Shown here: positions 8,234 to 16,127 of the stretch, one piece after another
Position numbering within the stretch: position 1 is the first letter of the stretch
Layout: each line of letters opens with the position of its first letter
Source: Deltaproteobacteria bacterium
GTDB lineage: Bacteria; Myxococcota_A; Polyangia; Polyangiales; Sandaracinaceae
Length of the DNA: 43,361 bases
Direction of reading: 5' to 3'
NCBI GenBank assembly: GCA_017303575.1
Contig: JAFLCL010000043.1
Coordinates: forward strand, 1-43,361
The notes under the pieces: model-generated
What the model saw: only the letters and a program-made list of their open reading frames with translations
Databases searched by the model: none
What the model was told of the DNA's origin: nothing
Translations under genes and position numbers: made by a program

Positions 8234-9655
8234 ATGCGCTTCGCCCTTCGTGGTCTCGTCCTGGCCGGTGTCCTGCTCGCGTTCGCGCCCCGTGCGCTCG
8301 CGCAGGACTGTCCCGTCGACGCCGTCGGCTGTCACCGCGCCGACATCGACTTCGAGTACCTCGACATGCGCCTGCCGAGCGTCTCGCTCGACAGCGGCTG
8401 GGTGCCCGCGAGCTCGCCGATCCAGGTGCGCTTCGCCCTCTTCTTCATGGGCGAGACCGAGGTCACGCTCGGCGGCACGCTGGCGACGTACTGGCCGTTC
8501 GGGCTCTCGATGGCCACGCCGGGACGTCCGGGTGAAGGTCACTTCCGCATGTCGTGGGGGCTCGAGATCGTCGCGCGCATGCGCTTCTCGGCCACCATCG
8601 CGGGCACTTCTTACTCGTGGGAAGGCGACATCCCGTTCGTGCCGGTGCGTGACCTGCGACTGATCGACGAGGCGACCTTCGATCCCTTCGTGCTCCCCGG
8701 ATCGACGCCGCGCCCGATCGTGCTGCGCGACACCACCGAGAGGATCGACATCTTCTCCGTGGGCCTCTCGAGCATCATCGGCACCTCGATCCCCGGCATC
8801 GACGGCGGCTTCGGCGTGACGATGACGGGCGATCTCACGACGAGCTACCAGACCGATCGCATCCTCATCGACGACGCGCGTGGCCCGATCGATCGCGAGG
8901 GCGCCGTCGTGCAGTACTGGCCGCCGCCGGACGGCTTCGGCGCGTCCGAGGACGTCGTCGTCCGGCCCGAGGGCACGATCGCCTACGAGGGCGACATCGT
9001 CGCGCGACCGAACGTCTTCGTGGAGCTGCTCGGTCGTCGCTTCGAGCTCCTCGGCATCGATGTGCCGATCCCGATCGTGCGCACCTCGACAGCGACGGCC
9101 TTCGATCCCGCGACGGTCCACGTCCCGCTCCCGGACGTGACCGTCTCGCCCACGAACCTCGACGTCGGCACGATCTACGTGGGCGACGTCGCGGACGACA
9201 CGCTGACCGTGCGCAACCGCGGCGAGGCCGAGCTGGTGGTCACCGTCGAGGACCTTCCGGACACGGTGATGGTCTCGAGCACGCGCATCGTGGTGCCGCC
9301 CGCGAGCGAGGCCTCGCTCGGCGTGATGATCGCGCCCGACACTGCGGGCATGTTCGCGGAGACGCTCACCCTGCGGACGAACGATCCCGATCTGCCGGTG
9401 ATCCGCATCCCGCTCACCGCCGAAGCCATCGAGCCCGACGCGGGATCGATGGGTCAGGGTGACGCAGGACGTCGCGATGCGTCGGTGTCGAGTGGCGATG
9501 CGGGCGTCGACGCGGGCTCACGTCCCGGGGGTCTCTCGGGCGGCGCCTGCGGCTGCAGCGTGCCGGCCTCGAGGGGCGATGCATCGAGCCGCGCGCTGCT
9601 CGTCGCGCTCGCGCTGTCGATGGGCCTCGTGACGCGACTGCGTCGGCGCCGCTGA
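8234..9655 (+). CDS. Secreted protein with ASH/DUF1573-like domain and MYXO-CTERM-like anchor
   Basis: 473 residues. The signal peptide ends near PRALAQD. Residues ~25-300 form an unrecognised beta-rich domain. Residues ~305-400 (LDVGTIYVGDVADDTLTVRN ... FAETLTLRTNDPDLPVIRIP, in broken segments) match the Ig-like ASH/DUF1573 type often found in surface proteins. An Asp/Ala/Gly spacer follows (SSGDAGVDAGSRPGG). The tail has Cys-Gly-Cys, a hydrophobic helix (ALLVALALSMGLVTRL) and RRRR, which is the layout of the myxobacterial MYXO-CTERM sorting signal. Such proteins are thought to be attached to the outer surface after cleavage near the Cys. The function of the main domain is unknown. Confidence 0.85.
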   Translation: MRFALRGLVLAGVLLAFAPRALAQDCPVDAVGCHRADIDFEYLDMRLPSVSLDSGWVPASSPIQVRFALFFMGETEVTLGGTLATYWPFGLSMATPGRPGEGHFRMSWGLEIVARMRFSATIAGTSYSWEGDIPFVPVRDLRLIDEATFDPFVLPGSTPRPIVLRDTTERIDIFSVGLSSIIGTSIPGIDGGFGVTMTGDLTTSYQTDRILIDDARGPIDREGAVVQYWPPPDGFGASEDVVVRPEGTIAYEGDIVARPNVFVELLGRRFELLGIDVPIPIVRTSTATAFDPATVHVPLPDVTVSPTNLDVGTIYVGDVADDTLTVRNRGEAELVVTVEDLPDTVMVSSTRIVVPPASEASLGVMIAPDTAGMFAETLTLRTNDPDLPVIRIPLTAEAIEPDAGSMGQGDAGRRDASVSSGDAGVDAGSRPGGLSGGACGCSVPASRGDASSRALLVALALSMGLVTRLRRRR

Positions 9656-9675
9656 CGACGGTCGGCGCCGCTGAC
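9642..9675. repeat. 15-base direct repeat at the tail-to-tail junction
   Basis: GTCGGCGCCGCTGAC occurs at 9642-9656 and again at 9661-9675. The first copy holds the last codons and stop of the upstream gene; the second touches the stop of the opposing gene. Each copy contains the palindrome GGCGCC. It looks like a local duplication of a gene end. Confidence 0.8.
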
Positions 9676-10658
9676 TAGGAGAGCATGCGGCGCTCGCGCC
9701 GCGCCGCCGAGAGCAGCGTGAGACCACACGCGTGGTTGCCCTCGACGCGGCCCGAGACGCCGATCGTCAGGCTCGACCTCACGCCCGTGGGGGCGAGGTT
9801 GTTCTGCTTGGCGCGCTGCTCGAGGCGGTGGATGACGACCTCGGCCTCGCTCGCGCTCGTCTCCGGCAGCACCAGCACGAGCTCGCGCTCGCCCGCGCGG
9901 AAGACGTGATCGATCGTGCGCACGCACTGGCGCACGTTCGCGATCAGCGTCGCCATCAGCGTCTCGGCGGCCTCGTCGCCGCCGGCGTCGCGCACGTGCT
10001 CGAGGTTGGTGCACGCGAGCGCCACGCACGCGAGCGCGTGATCGAAGCGGATCGCCCGCGTCATCTCGTACTCGAGCGTGAGCGGCAGCTGCGCGGCGTT
10101 GCCCGCGCGATGCAGTGCGTCGTCGAGCTGATCTTCGCGCTGCATGCGCTCGAGGAGCGCGCGACGCAGCGTGTTGCGCACGCGCTGGTGGATCTCGAAC
10201 ACGCGGTACGGACGCGCGAGGTAGTCCTCCGCGCCGAGCTCCATGCCGCGACGCCACATCGTCTCGTCGCGATCGTTGGCCGTCAGCAGCACGGGGATCG
10301 ACGACAGGCTCTGATCGCTCTTGAGGAGGCGCAGCACCTCGAGGCCACCGCTGTGATCGGCATCGAAGAGGAGCGCTTCCGGCAGCGTGTCGCGGACATC
10401 GCTCGCTCGACGCTCGTCCTCGCGCGCGCTCCGCAGCTCGGTGGCGCCGACGCGCAGCGAAGCGCGCGTATCGTCGTCGTCCGAGGTCGGCAGCGCCACG
10501 TCGACGAGCACGAGGTCGGGACGCTTGCGCGCCACGGTCTCGAGCGCAGCGCCGCCGTCCATCGCGGTGAGCACCGTGTGGCCTGCGGCCTCGCAGATCT
10601 CCTGCAGCAAGCGGAGGTTGAACGGATCGGACTCGGCGATCAGGACCAATGCAGGCAT
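9675..10658 (-). CDS. Response regulator with degenerate receiver and degenerate GGDEF domain
   Basis: 327 residues. The receiver (1-165) keeps the acidic residue Asp11, phospho-acceptor Asp53 (LVLVDVALP) and Thr126 (LLTAND). It has an unusual charged insertion of about 45 residues (57-104) right after Asp53, and the conserved Lys is Arg149 (YLARPY). The C-terminal part (~185-327) has the GGDEF fold, but the signature site reads AGERE at 255-259 in FRAGERELVLVLPET, so cyclase activity is unlikely. Its ATG shares one base with the TGA of the upstream NtrC-type gene (TGATG), so the two are co-translated. It probably acts as a signal-sensing or protein-binding output partner of that activator (inference). 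Confidence 0.85.
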   Translation of the reverse strand: MPALVLIAESDPFNLRLLQEICEAAGHTVLTAMDGGAALETVARKRPDLVLVDVALPTSDDDDTRASLRVGATELRSAREDERRASDVRDTLPEALLFDADHSGGLEVLRLLKSDQSLSSIPVLLTANDRDETMWRRGMELGAEDYLARPYRVFEIHQRVRNTLRRALLERMQREDQLDDALHRAGNAAQLPLTLEYEMTRAIRFDHALACVALACTNLEHVRDAGGDEAAETLMATLIANVRQCVRTIDHVFRAGERELVLVLPETSASEAEVVIHRLEQRAKQNNLAPTGVRSSLTIGVSGRVEGNHACGLTLLSAARRERRMLS

Positions 10659-11956
10659 CAGGACTCCCCGCCACGGCGCCCGACTTCGTCGAGACCGTAG
10701 GCTTGCACCTTGCGAATCAGGTTGCGTCGACTGATGCCCAGGGCATCGGCCGCTTTGGTCTTGTTGCCGCGCGCGCGGCGCAGCTCGTCGCCGATCATGC
10801 GGCGCTCGAGCCGCTCGACGGCGTCGGGCATCGAGAGGCCCGGATCGAGCGCGAAGGGCTCGGCGCCGTTCGTGGTCCCGCCGACGGGCACGTGCGCGGT
10901 GCCGTTCGCGGAGGCAGGCGAAGAAGCCGCGACCACGGGAGGCGAGGACACCGTGGATGCGACCAGCGGGACACTCGGCGCAGGCTTGGGCAGCACACGA
11001 CGCCGGCCGATCGACGGGCTCAGCAGATCGTCGTCGATGATGGCGTCCTCGCCGGAGAGTACCCAGAGGCGCTCCATCTCGTTCTCGAGCTCGCGCACGT
11101 TGCCCGGCCACTCGTGGGCGATCAGGCGCTCGAGCGCGCGGGGCGTGAGGACCTTGTCGCGCTTGTCCTTCGCGTTCGAGTCGCGGCGCGCGAGACGCTT
11201 GAGGAAGTGCTCGACGAGCACCTCGATGTCGCTGCCCCAGATCCCGGGCGGCGGCACCTCGACCTCGCGGCGCTCGCGCAGCGGTGGCACGCGGAGGACG
11301 ACGACGTGCAGGCGGTAGTAGAGGTCCTCGCGGAAGCTCCCCTGCTTCACCATCGCGCCGAGGTCGCGGTTGGTGGCCGCCACGATGCGCACGTCCACCT
11401 TCCTCGTCTCGGTGCCGCCGACGGGCATGAAGGTGCCCTCTTGGATGACGCGCAAGAGCTTCACCTGGAGCGAAGGCGACATGTCGCCGACCTCGTCCAT
11501 GAAGAACGTGCCGCCATCGGCGACCTCGAAGAGGCCCGGCTTGTCGACGACAGCGCCCGTGAAGGCGCCGCGGCGATGACCGAACAGCTCGCTCTCGAGG
11601 AGGTTGTCGTTGAACGCGCTGCAGTTCGTCGCGACGAACGCCTTGTTCGCGCGCCGCGAGCTCTGGTGGATGCTCTTGGCGACGAGCTCCTTGCCTGTCC
11701 CGTTCTCTCCCAAGACGAGCACCGTCGCGTCGCTCTGCTTGATGCGATCGAGCATCTTGAAGAGCGCCAGCATCGGGGGGCTCTTGCCGATGATCACGGG
11801 GTGCGGCTTGGGAGGCTCTTCCTTGCGCTGCGAGAAGGACTCGAGCTCGCGCATCGCCGCTGCCATCGCACGCTCGGTGGACGTCTCGTCGTCGGCCGTG
11901 CCGGACACATCCACCGAGACCCGCGCACCAGAAGATAGGGAAGTCGTCTGCGTCAT
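10658..11956 (-). CDS. Sigma54-dependent enhancer-binding protein lacking a receiver domain
   Basis: 432 residues. A short N-terminal region (1-50) has no receiver, GAF or PAS domain. The AAA+ domain has Walker A GENGTGKE (83-90), the sigma54 contact loop GAFTGA (130-135), Walker B FFMDEVG (152-158) and the arginine finger region PPLRER (224-229). A 13-residue insertion (EVEVPPPGIWGS) follows PPLRERR, where the family usually runs straight into the next helix. A Pro/Ser/Val linker leads to a Fis-type helix-turn-helix (380-420, KAADALGISRRNLIRKV). It activates sigma54 promoters by ATP hydrolysis. The ATG at 11956 was chosen; a GTG at 12019 would add 21 residues of poor quality. It is followed by the coupled response regulator. 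Confidence 0.9.
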   Translation of the reverse strand: MTQTTSLSSGARVSVDVSGTADDETSTERAMAAAMRELESFSQRKEEPPKPHPVIIGKSPPMLALFKMLDRIKQSDATVLVLGENGTGKELVAKSIHQSSRRANKAFVATNCSAFNDNLLESELFGHRRGAFTGAVVDKPGLFEVADGGTFFMDEVGDMSPSLQVKLLRVIQEGTFMPVGGTETRKVDVRIVAATNRDLGAMVKQGSFREDLYYRLHVVVLRVPPLRERREVEVPPPGIWGSDIEVLVEHFLKRLARRDSNAKDKRDKVLTPRALERLIAHEWPGNVRELENEMERLWVLSGEDAIIDDDLLSPSIGRRRVLPKPAPSVPLVASTVSSPPVVAASSPASANGTAHVPVGGTTNGAEPFALDPGLSMPDAVERLERRMIGDELRRARGNKTKAADALGISRRNLIRKVQAYGLDEVGRRGGES

Positions 11957-12045
11957 CCCCGCGCTTTCGAGGATCGTTCTCCTAGCACGCGTATTCCCGC
12001 CGGGCCCGTCCTGTCTCACGACGCGTCGCGTCGTTTGCTACGCTG

Positions 12046-12073
12046 CCGCCCGCGTGAGACCGCCCGCGTGAGA
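12046..12073. repeat. 14-base tandem duplication over the start of the FHA-GGDEF gene
   Basis: CCGCCCGCGTGAGA occurs twice in tandem just before and across the chosen GTG at 12068. The first copy's GTG (12054) opens a five-codon frame (V-R-P-P-A-stop) whose TGA overlaps the real GTG. Confidence 0.65.
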
Positions 12074-12970
12074 CCGCCCTCGAAGACCGCTCCCGAAGGG
12101 CACCGCACAGCGCGCCTCGTGACCGTCGGCGGCGGGACGAGCTCGCTGCCGCCCGCGCCCGACGTCGCTGTGCTCGTGGTGCTCACGGGCCCGCAGCTCG
12201 GTGAGCGCGTGCGGCTCGTGTCCCGCGTGGAGATCGGCCGCGACCCCTCGGCCGGGCTGCGCCTCCGCGATCCGCACGTCGGCCCGAGACACCTCGCGGT
12301 GGAGCCCACCGCGCGCCTCGATCGTTGGCGCGTGATCGATCTCGGCGCGGGCGCCACCCACCTCGACGGCCGCGCCCTCGCCCCCCACACCTCGCGAGAG
12401 ATCGCGACGCGCGAGGAGATCCGAGTCGGCGACACGCTGCTCCGCGTGGAGGTCCACGGCGAGGTCGAGCAGGAGTTCGATCGCGTCGTCGTCGAGCGCC
12501 TGCACAAAGACGATCTCACCGGCCTCTACTCGCGACGGAAGTTCGAGGACGAGCTCGCGACGCGTCTCGAGCACGACGACGAGCCACTGGTGCTCGCGCT
12601 GCTCGACGTCGACGGCGTCAAGCGCGTGAACGATGCCCACGGTCACCTCGCAGGCGCCGCGGTGATCGCTCACGTCGGTCGCACGATCGCGCGCACGCTC
12701 GGCTCGCGAGGTCTCGCGGCCCGGCTCGGAGGGGACGAGATCGCGATCCTCTTCGCCCTTCCTCTCACCGAGGCGATCGCGATCACCGAGAGCCTGCTCG
12801 ATGCCGTGCGCTTCGCGCCGTGTGTCCACGAGGAGTACCGACACGCTGTGACAGTCTCGGCGGGCATCGCCGACCGCCGCGGCGACGCGGGCCTGATCAT
12901 GCGCGCAGCAGACTCCGCGCTGCTCGAGGCGAAGCGACGCGGGGGAGATCGCGTGAACGTCGCGCAGTGA
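12068..12970 (+). CDS. FHA domain-GGDEF diguanylate cyclase
   Basis: 300 residues from the GTG at 12068. The FHA domain (~30-130) has the phosphothreonine-binding core VEIGRDPSAG and RHLAVE. The GGDEF domain (~145-300) has DLTGLYSRR, the Mg/GTP motif LLDVDGVKRVND and the intact active site RLGGDEI (219-225), so it should make cyclic di-GMP. No RxxD inhibitory site is visible at the expected place five residues upstream. The FHA part suggests control by a Ser/Thr kinase. It is divergent from the sigma54 activator and degenerate GGDEF gene, hinting at one signalling unit. A TTG at 12035 is an alternative start. Confidence 0.9.
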   Translation: MRPPSKTAPEGHRTARLVTVGGGTSSLPPAPDVAVLVVLTGPQLGERVRLVSRVEIGRDPSAGLRLRDPHVGPRHLAVEPTARLDRWRVIDLGAGATHLDGRALAPHTSREIATREEIRVGDTLLRVEVHGEVEQEFDRVVVERLHKDDLTGLYSRRKFEDELATRLEHDDEPLVLALLDVDGVKRVNDAHGHLAGAAVIAHVGRTIARTLGSRGLAARLGGDEIAILFALPLTEAIAITESLLDAVRFAPCVHEEYRHAVTVSAGIADRRGDAGLIMRAADSALLEAKRRGGDRVNVAQ

Positions 12971-13033
12971 TCCCCGGGCCGAGGCGCTCGGGTGGCCGAC
13001 GCGTGGGCCGCTGTCCATGCTCGCGCCCTTCCG

Positions 13034-14698
13034 ATGACCTTCCTCTGGTTCGTGCTGCTCGTGGGCGTGCTCATCTTCGTGCACGAGCTGGGGCACTTCG
13101 TCTGGGCGAAGGTCTTCGGGGTGAAGGTGCTGCGCTTCAGCCTGGGCTTCGGCCCGAAGGTCGTGGGCTTCACACGCGGTGAGACCGAGTACGTGATCGC
13201 AGCGATCCCGCTCGGTGGCTACGTGCGCATGCTCGGCGAGCAGCCGGGCGACACCATCACCAAGAAGGACGAGGGCCGGGCGTTCTCCGATCAACCGCTC
13301 TGGCGGCGCGTGATCATCGTGCTCGCAGGGCCGGTGATGAACCTCGCGTTCCCGCTGCTGCTCTACTTCGTGGTGTTCCTCGGCGAGCACGACCTCTCGC
13401 CGCCGGTGATCGGCACGGTGCTCCCCGACACGCCGGCCGATGGCCACCTCGAGCCCGGCGATCGAGTCCTCGCCGTGGACGGGGAGGAAGTGCGCACGTT
13501 CTACGAGCTCATGCGTCGCGTGGACGCGTCCGTGGGAGAGCCGCTCGAGCTCACGGTCGAGCGACGACGCCAGCAGATCGAGGCCGTCGTGACGCCCGTG
13601 CAGGCGACGGAGGCGCGCGCGCTCGGTATGACGCGCGAGGTCGGTCGCATCGGCGTGAGCACCCGCTCGCCGCTCGCCGTCATCGGCATCATCTCGCCCG
13701 CGAGCCCCGCCGCGGCGGCGCGCCTGCGCACCTTCGATCGCATCATCGCCGCGGGTGGCCGACCGATCGAGCGCTTCTCCGATCTCGTGCACGTGCTCGA
13801 GCCCAACCGCGGGGGCACCGTGCCGATCACCTACGTGCGACCTCGCCGCTTCGATGGTGGCCTCGCGAGCGTGCTCGAGCTCTCGTTCTACGAGCCACAC
13901 GTCGCGACGCTCACCCCCGAGCCGGGGCCGGGCAGCGGCATCGTCCGCGCGGGCATCGAGTCGTCCGACCTCTACGTGTCGGAGGTTCGCGTGGGCTCGC
14001 CCGAGGCCACGATCGGTCTGCGTCCCGGCGATCGTCTGCTCGAGCTCGACGGCGAGCCCATCCGCCTCTTCGCCACCTACGTCGAGACGCTCCAGACGAG
14101 CGAGCGAACCGAGCACGAGCTCACGTTCCGCCGTGCCGATCAGGTGATCACGCGACGCCTCTCGCTCGAGCGCGAGCGAGGCGAGACCGAGTACGGCGAG
14201 CGCTTCGATCGGTTCGCGATCGGTGTCTCGCACTGGGCGCCCACCACCGTCGAGCCCGCCGTACCGAATCCGTCGCCGCTCGCGTACGCGCTGCACGAAT
14301 CGGTCGCGGCGACGTGGGACATGATCGAGCTGACCGTCACCTCGGTCGTGCGGCTCGTGCAGGGGCGCCTCTCGGTGCGGAGCCTCGGTGGTCCGCTCTC
14401 CATCCTCGAGGGCACCGAGACCGCCGCGAGCGGAGGCCCGCTCGACTACCTCGCGTTCATGGCGTTCATCTCGATCAACCTCGGCCTCTTGAACCTCCTG
14501 CCGATCCCGCTGCTCGACGGCGGCCACCTGCTCTTCTTCCTCATCGAGGCCATCTCGCGTCGACCGCTCCAGACACGCGCCCGCGAGATCGCGAGCCTCG
14601 TCGGCTTCGGCATGCTCGTGATGCTGATGATCCTCGCCTTCAAGAACGACGTGGAGCGTCGCTGGCCCGACATCGTCGAGACCTTCCAGACCGAGTGA
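13034..14698 (+). CDS. rseP: RseP-family site-2 zinc metalloprotease with three PDZ-like domains
   Basis: 554 residues. Inner-membrane intramembrane protease: zinc motif HELGH at residues 17-21 in the first helix, and the second metal motif LLPIPLLDGGH (Asp495) in the C-terminal membrane part. Between them three PDZ-like units can be seen: VIGTVLPDTPADG...LEPGDRVLAVDGEEV, AVIGIISPASPAAAARL...FDRIIAAGGRPI, and VSEVRVGSPEATIGLRPGDR. E. coli RseP has two, in about 450 residues. It would cleave anti-sigma factors or remnant signal peptides. The ATG at 13034 places the first helix at the N-terminus; ORF space upstream is open but hydrophilic. An ECF sigma operon lies 7 kb downstream, but a link is speculative. 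Confidence 0.93.
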   Translation: MTFLWFVLLVGVLIFVHELGHFVWAKVFGVKVLRFSLGFGPKVVGFTRGETEYVIAAIPLGGYVRMLGEQPGDTITKKDEGRAFSDQPLWRRVIIVLAGPVMNLAFPLLLYFVVFLGEHDLSPPVIGTVLPDTPADGHLEPGDRVLAVDGEEVRTFYELMRRVDASVGEPLELTVERRRQQIEAVVTPVQATEARALGMTREVGRIGVSTRSPLAVIGIISPASPAAAARLRTFDRIIAAGGRPIERFSDLVHVLEPNRGGTVPITYVRPRRFDGGLASVLELSFYEPHVATLTPEPGPGSGIVRAGIESSDLYVSEVRVGSPEATIGLRPGDRLLELDGEPIRLFATYVETLQTSERTEHELTFRRADQVITRRLSLERERGETEYGERFDRFAIGVSHWAPTTVEPAVPNPSPLAYALHESVAATWDMIELTVTSVVRLVQGRLSVRSLGGPLSILEGTETAASGGPLDYLAFMAFISINLGLLNLLPIPLLDGGHLLFFLIEAISRRPLQTRAREIASLVGFGMLVMLMILAFKNDVERRWPDIVETFQTE

Positions 14699-14768
14699 AG
14701 ATCCTCGCCCGTGCCCCGACGTCGAGCTCTCGCCCGCGAGCGACATCGGAGGTAGGCCTGCGCCCCTC

Positions 14769-16124
14769 ATGAACGCACGAACGCCTCGACCTGCCGAAGC
14801 GCCCGCCAAGACGGGCCGTGAGCTCGCGGCGCGCGTCGTCTTCCGTGTGCTCGCCGAAGACGCGTGGGCCTCGCCCTCGCTCGATGGCGAGCTCTCTCGC
14901 GCGCGCCTCCCGCCGAGCGAGAGCGGACGCGCCACCGATCTCGTGTACGGCGTGCTCCGCGTGCTGCCTGCGCTCGACGAGGCGATCGATCAGCACCGAC
15001 CACGGCGCGATCCGCTCGAGCCGTTCACGCGCGCGTGCATGCTCACCGCCAGCTACGAGCTGCTCCACACGCCCGAGAAGCCATGGGCGATCCTCGACGA
15101 GACCGTGGGCCTCATCCGTCGCGAACGGGCGGAGGCGCTCTCGCGCTTCGCGAACGCCGTGCTGCGAAAGATCGCGGCGCAGCGCCCCACCGAGCCCGCG
15201 CGTCCGAAGCAGATCGTGCTCCCGCGATGGCTCGACGCACTGCTCGTGAAGGATCTCGGCGCCGATCGCGCGCGGGCATTCACGGGCGAGCGACCGATGC
15301 CGCCGCCCACGTCGCTTCGTGCCCGCGGCGATCGTGACGCGTTGATCGAGGCGATCCACGAGGCGCGCCCCGAGGCCGAGCTGACGCGAGGCGCGATGAG
15401 CGCGCACGCGATCCTCGCCCGCGGTGTCGGCGATCCGCGCAAGCTGCCGGGCTTCGAGCGCGGGCAGATGACGATGATGGACGAGGCCTCGCAGCTCGTG
15501 GCCGAGGCGGTCGGCGCGCGCGCAGGGGAGCGCGTGCTCGATGCGTGCGCGGGCCGCGGCGGCAAGACGATCGCGATCCTCGACGCGATGCGCGCGAGCG
15601 GCGAGGACGATGGCGAGCTGATCGCGTGCGACGATCACCCCGAGAAGCTCCTCCGCATGGACGACGAGCTCTCACGGCTGGGTCACCGTCCCGCCGACGT
15701 GGTGCGCCGCGGCGTCGATCTCTCCGTGGGCCTCGGCGGTCTCGAAGAGCGGAGCTTCGATCGTGTGCTCGTCGACGCGCCCTGCACGGGCCTCGGCACT
15801 GTGCACCGTCGGCCCGAGATCCTCTTGCGCGTGATCGAAGAAGACATCGCGCGCCTCCGCGAGCTCCAGCTCGCGATCGCGCGCAACGTGACCAAGCTCG
15901 TGCGGCCCGGCGGCGTGCTCGTCTACGCGGTGTGCTCCCCGACACGTGCCGAAGGCATCGGCGTGGTGTCACCGCTCGCGCGCGAGACGGGGTTCACGAT
16001 CCTGCGCGAGCCCGTCGGCAACCTCGCGTGCGACGACGACGGCATGATCCGCCTCGGCCCCTGGTGCGATCCCCACGCGAGCTGCGACGGCTTCCAGATC
16101 GCCCGTCTCCGTCGACCCGACTGA
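14769..16124 (+). CDS. rsmB: 16S rRNA (cytosine-5) methyltransferase, RsmB/Sun family
   Basis: 451 residues. The N-terminal ~150 residues are an all-helical NusB-like RNA-binding domain (ELAARVVFRVLAEDAWASPS...). The C-terminal Rossmann methyltransferase has the SAM motif VLDACAGRGGKT. Its two active-site cysteines are in DAPCTGLGT (Cys339) and VYAVCSPTRAEG (Cys389). It would methylate a cytosine of 16S rRNA with S-adenosylmethionine. GGAGG lies about 18 bases before the ATG, which is rather far. The stop is three bases from the stop of the converging regulator gene. Confidence 0.9.
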   Translation: MNARTPRPAEAPAKTGRELAARVVFRVLAEDAWASPSLDGELSRARLPPSESGRATDLVYGVLRVLPALDEAIDQHRPRRDPLEPFTRACMLTASYELLHTPEKPWAILDETVGLIRRERAEALSRFANAVLRKIAAQRPTEPARPKQIVLPRWLDALLVKDLGADRARAFTGERPMPPPTSLRARGDRDALIEAIHEARPEAELTRGAMSAHAILARGVGDPRKLPGFERGQMTMMDEASQLVAEAVGARAGERVLDACAGRGGKTIAILDAMRASGEDDGELIACDDHPEKLLRMDDELSRLGHRPADVVRRGVDLSVGLGGLEERSFDRVLVDAPCTGLGTVHRRPEILLRVIEEDIARLRELQLAIARNVTKLVRPGGVLVYAVCSPTRAEGIGVVSPLARETGFTILREPVGNLACDDDGMIRLGPWCDPHASCDGFQIARLRRPD

Positions 16125-16127
16125 TCC

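Noticed and set aside
12038..14935. 965-codon minus strand open frame opposite FHA-GGDEF and rseP
   Set aside because: It covers two well-supported genes on the other strand and reads as low-complexity Arg/His/Glu sequence.
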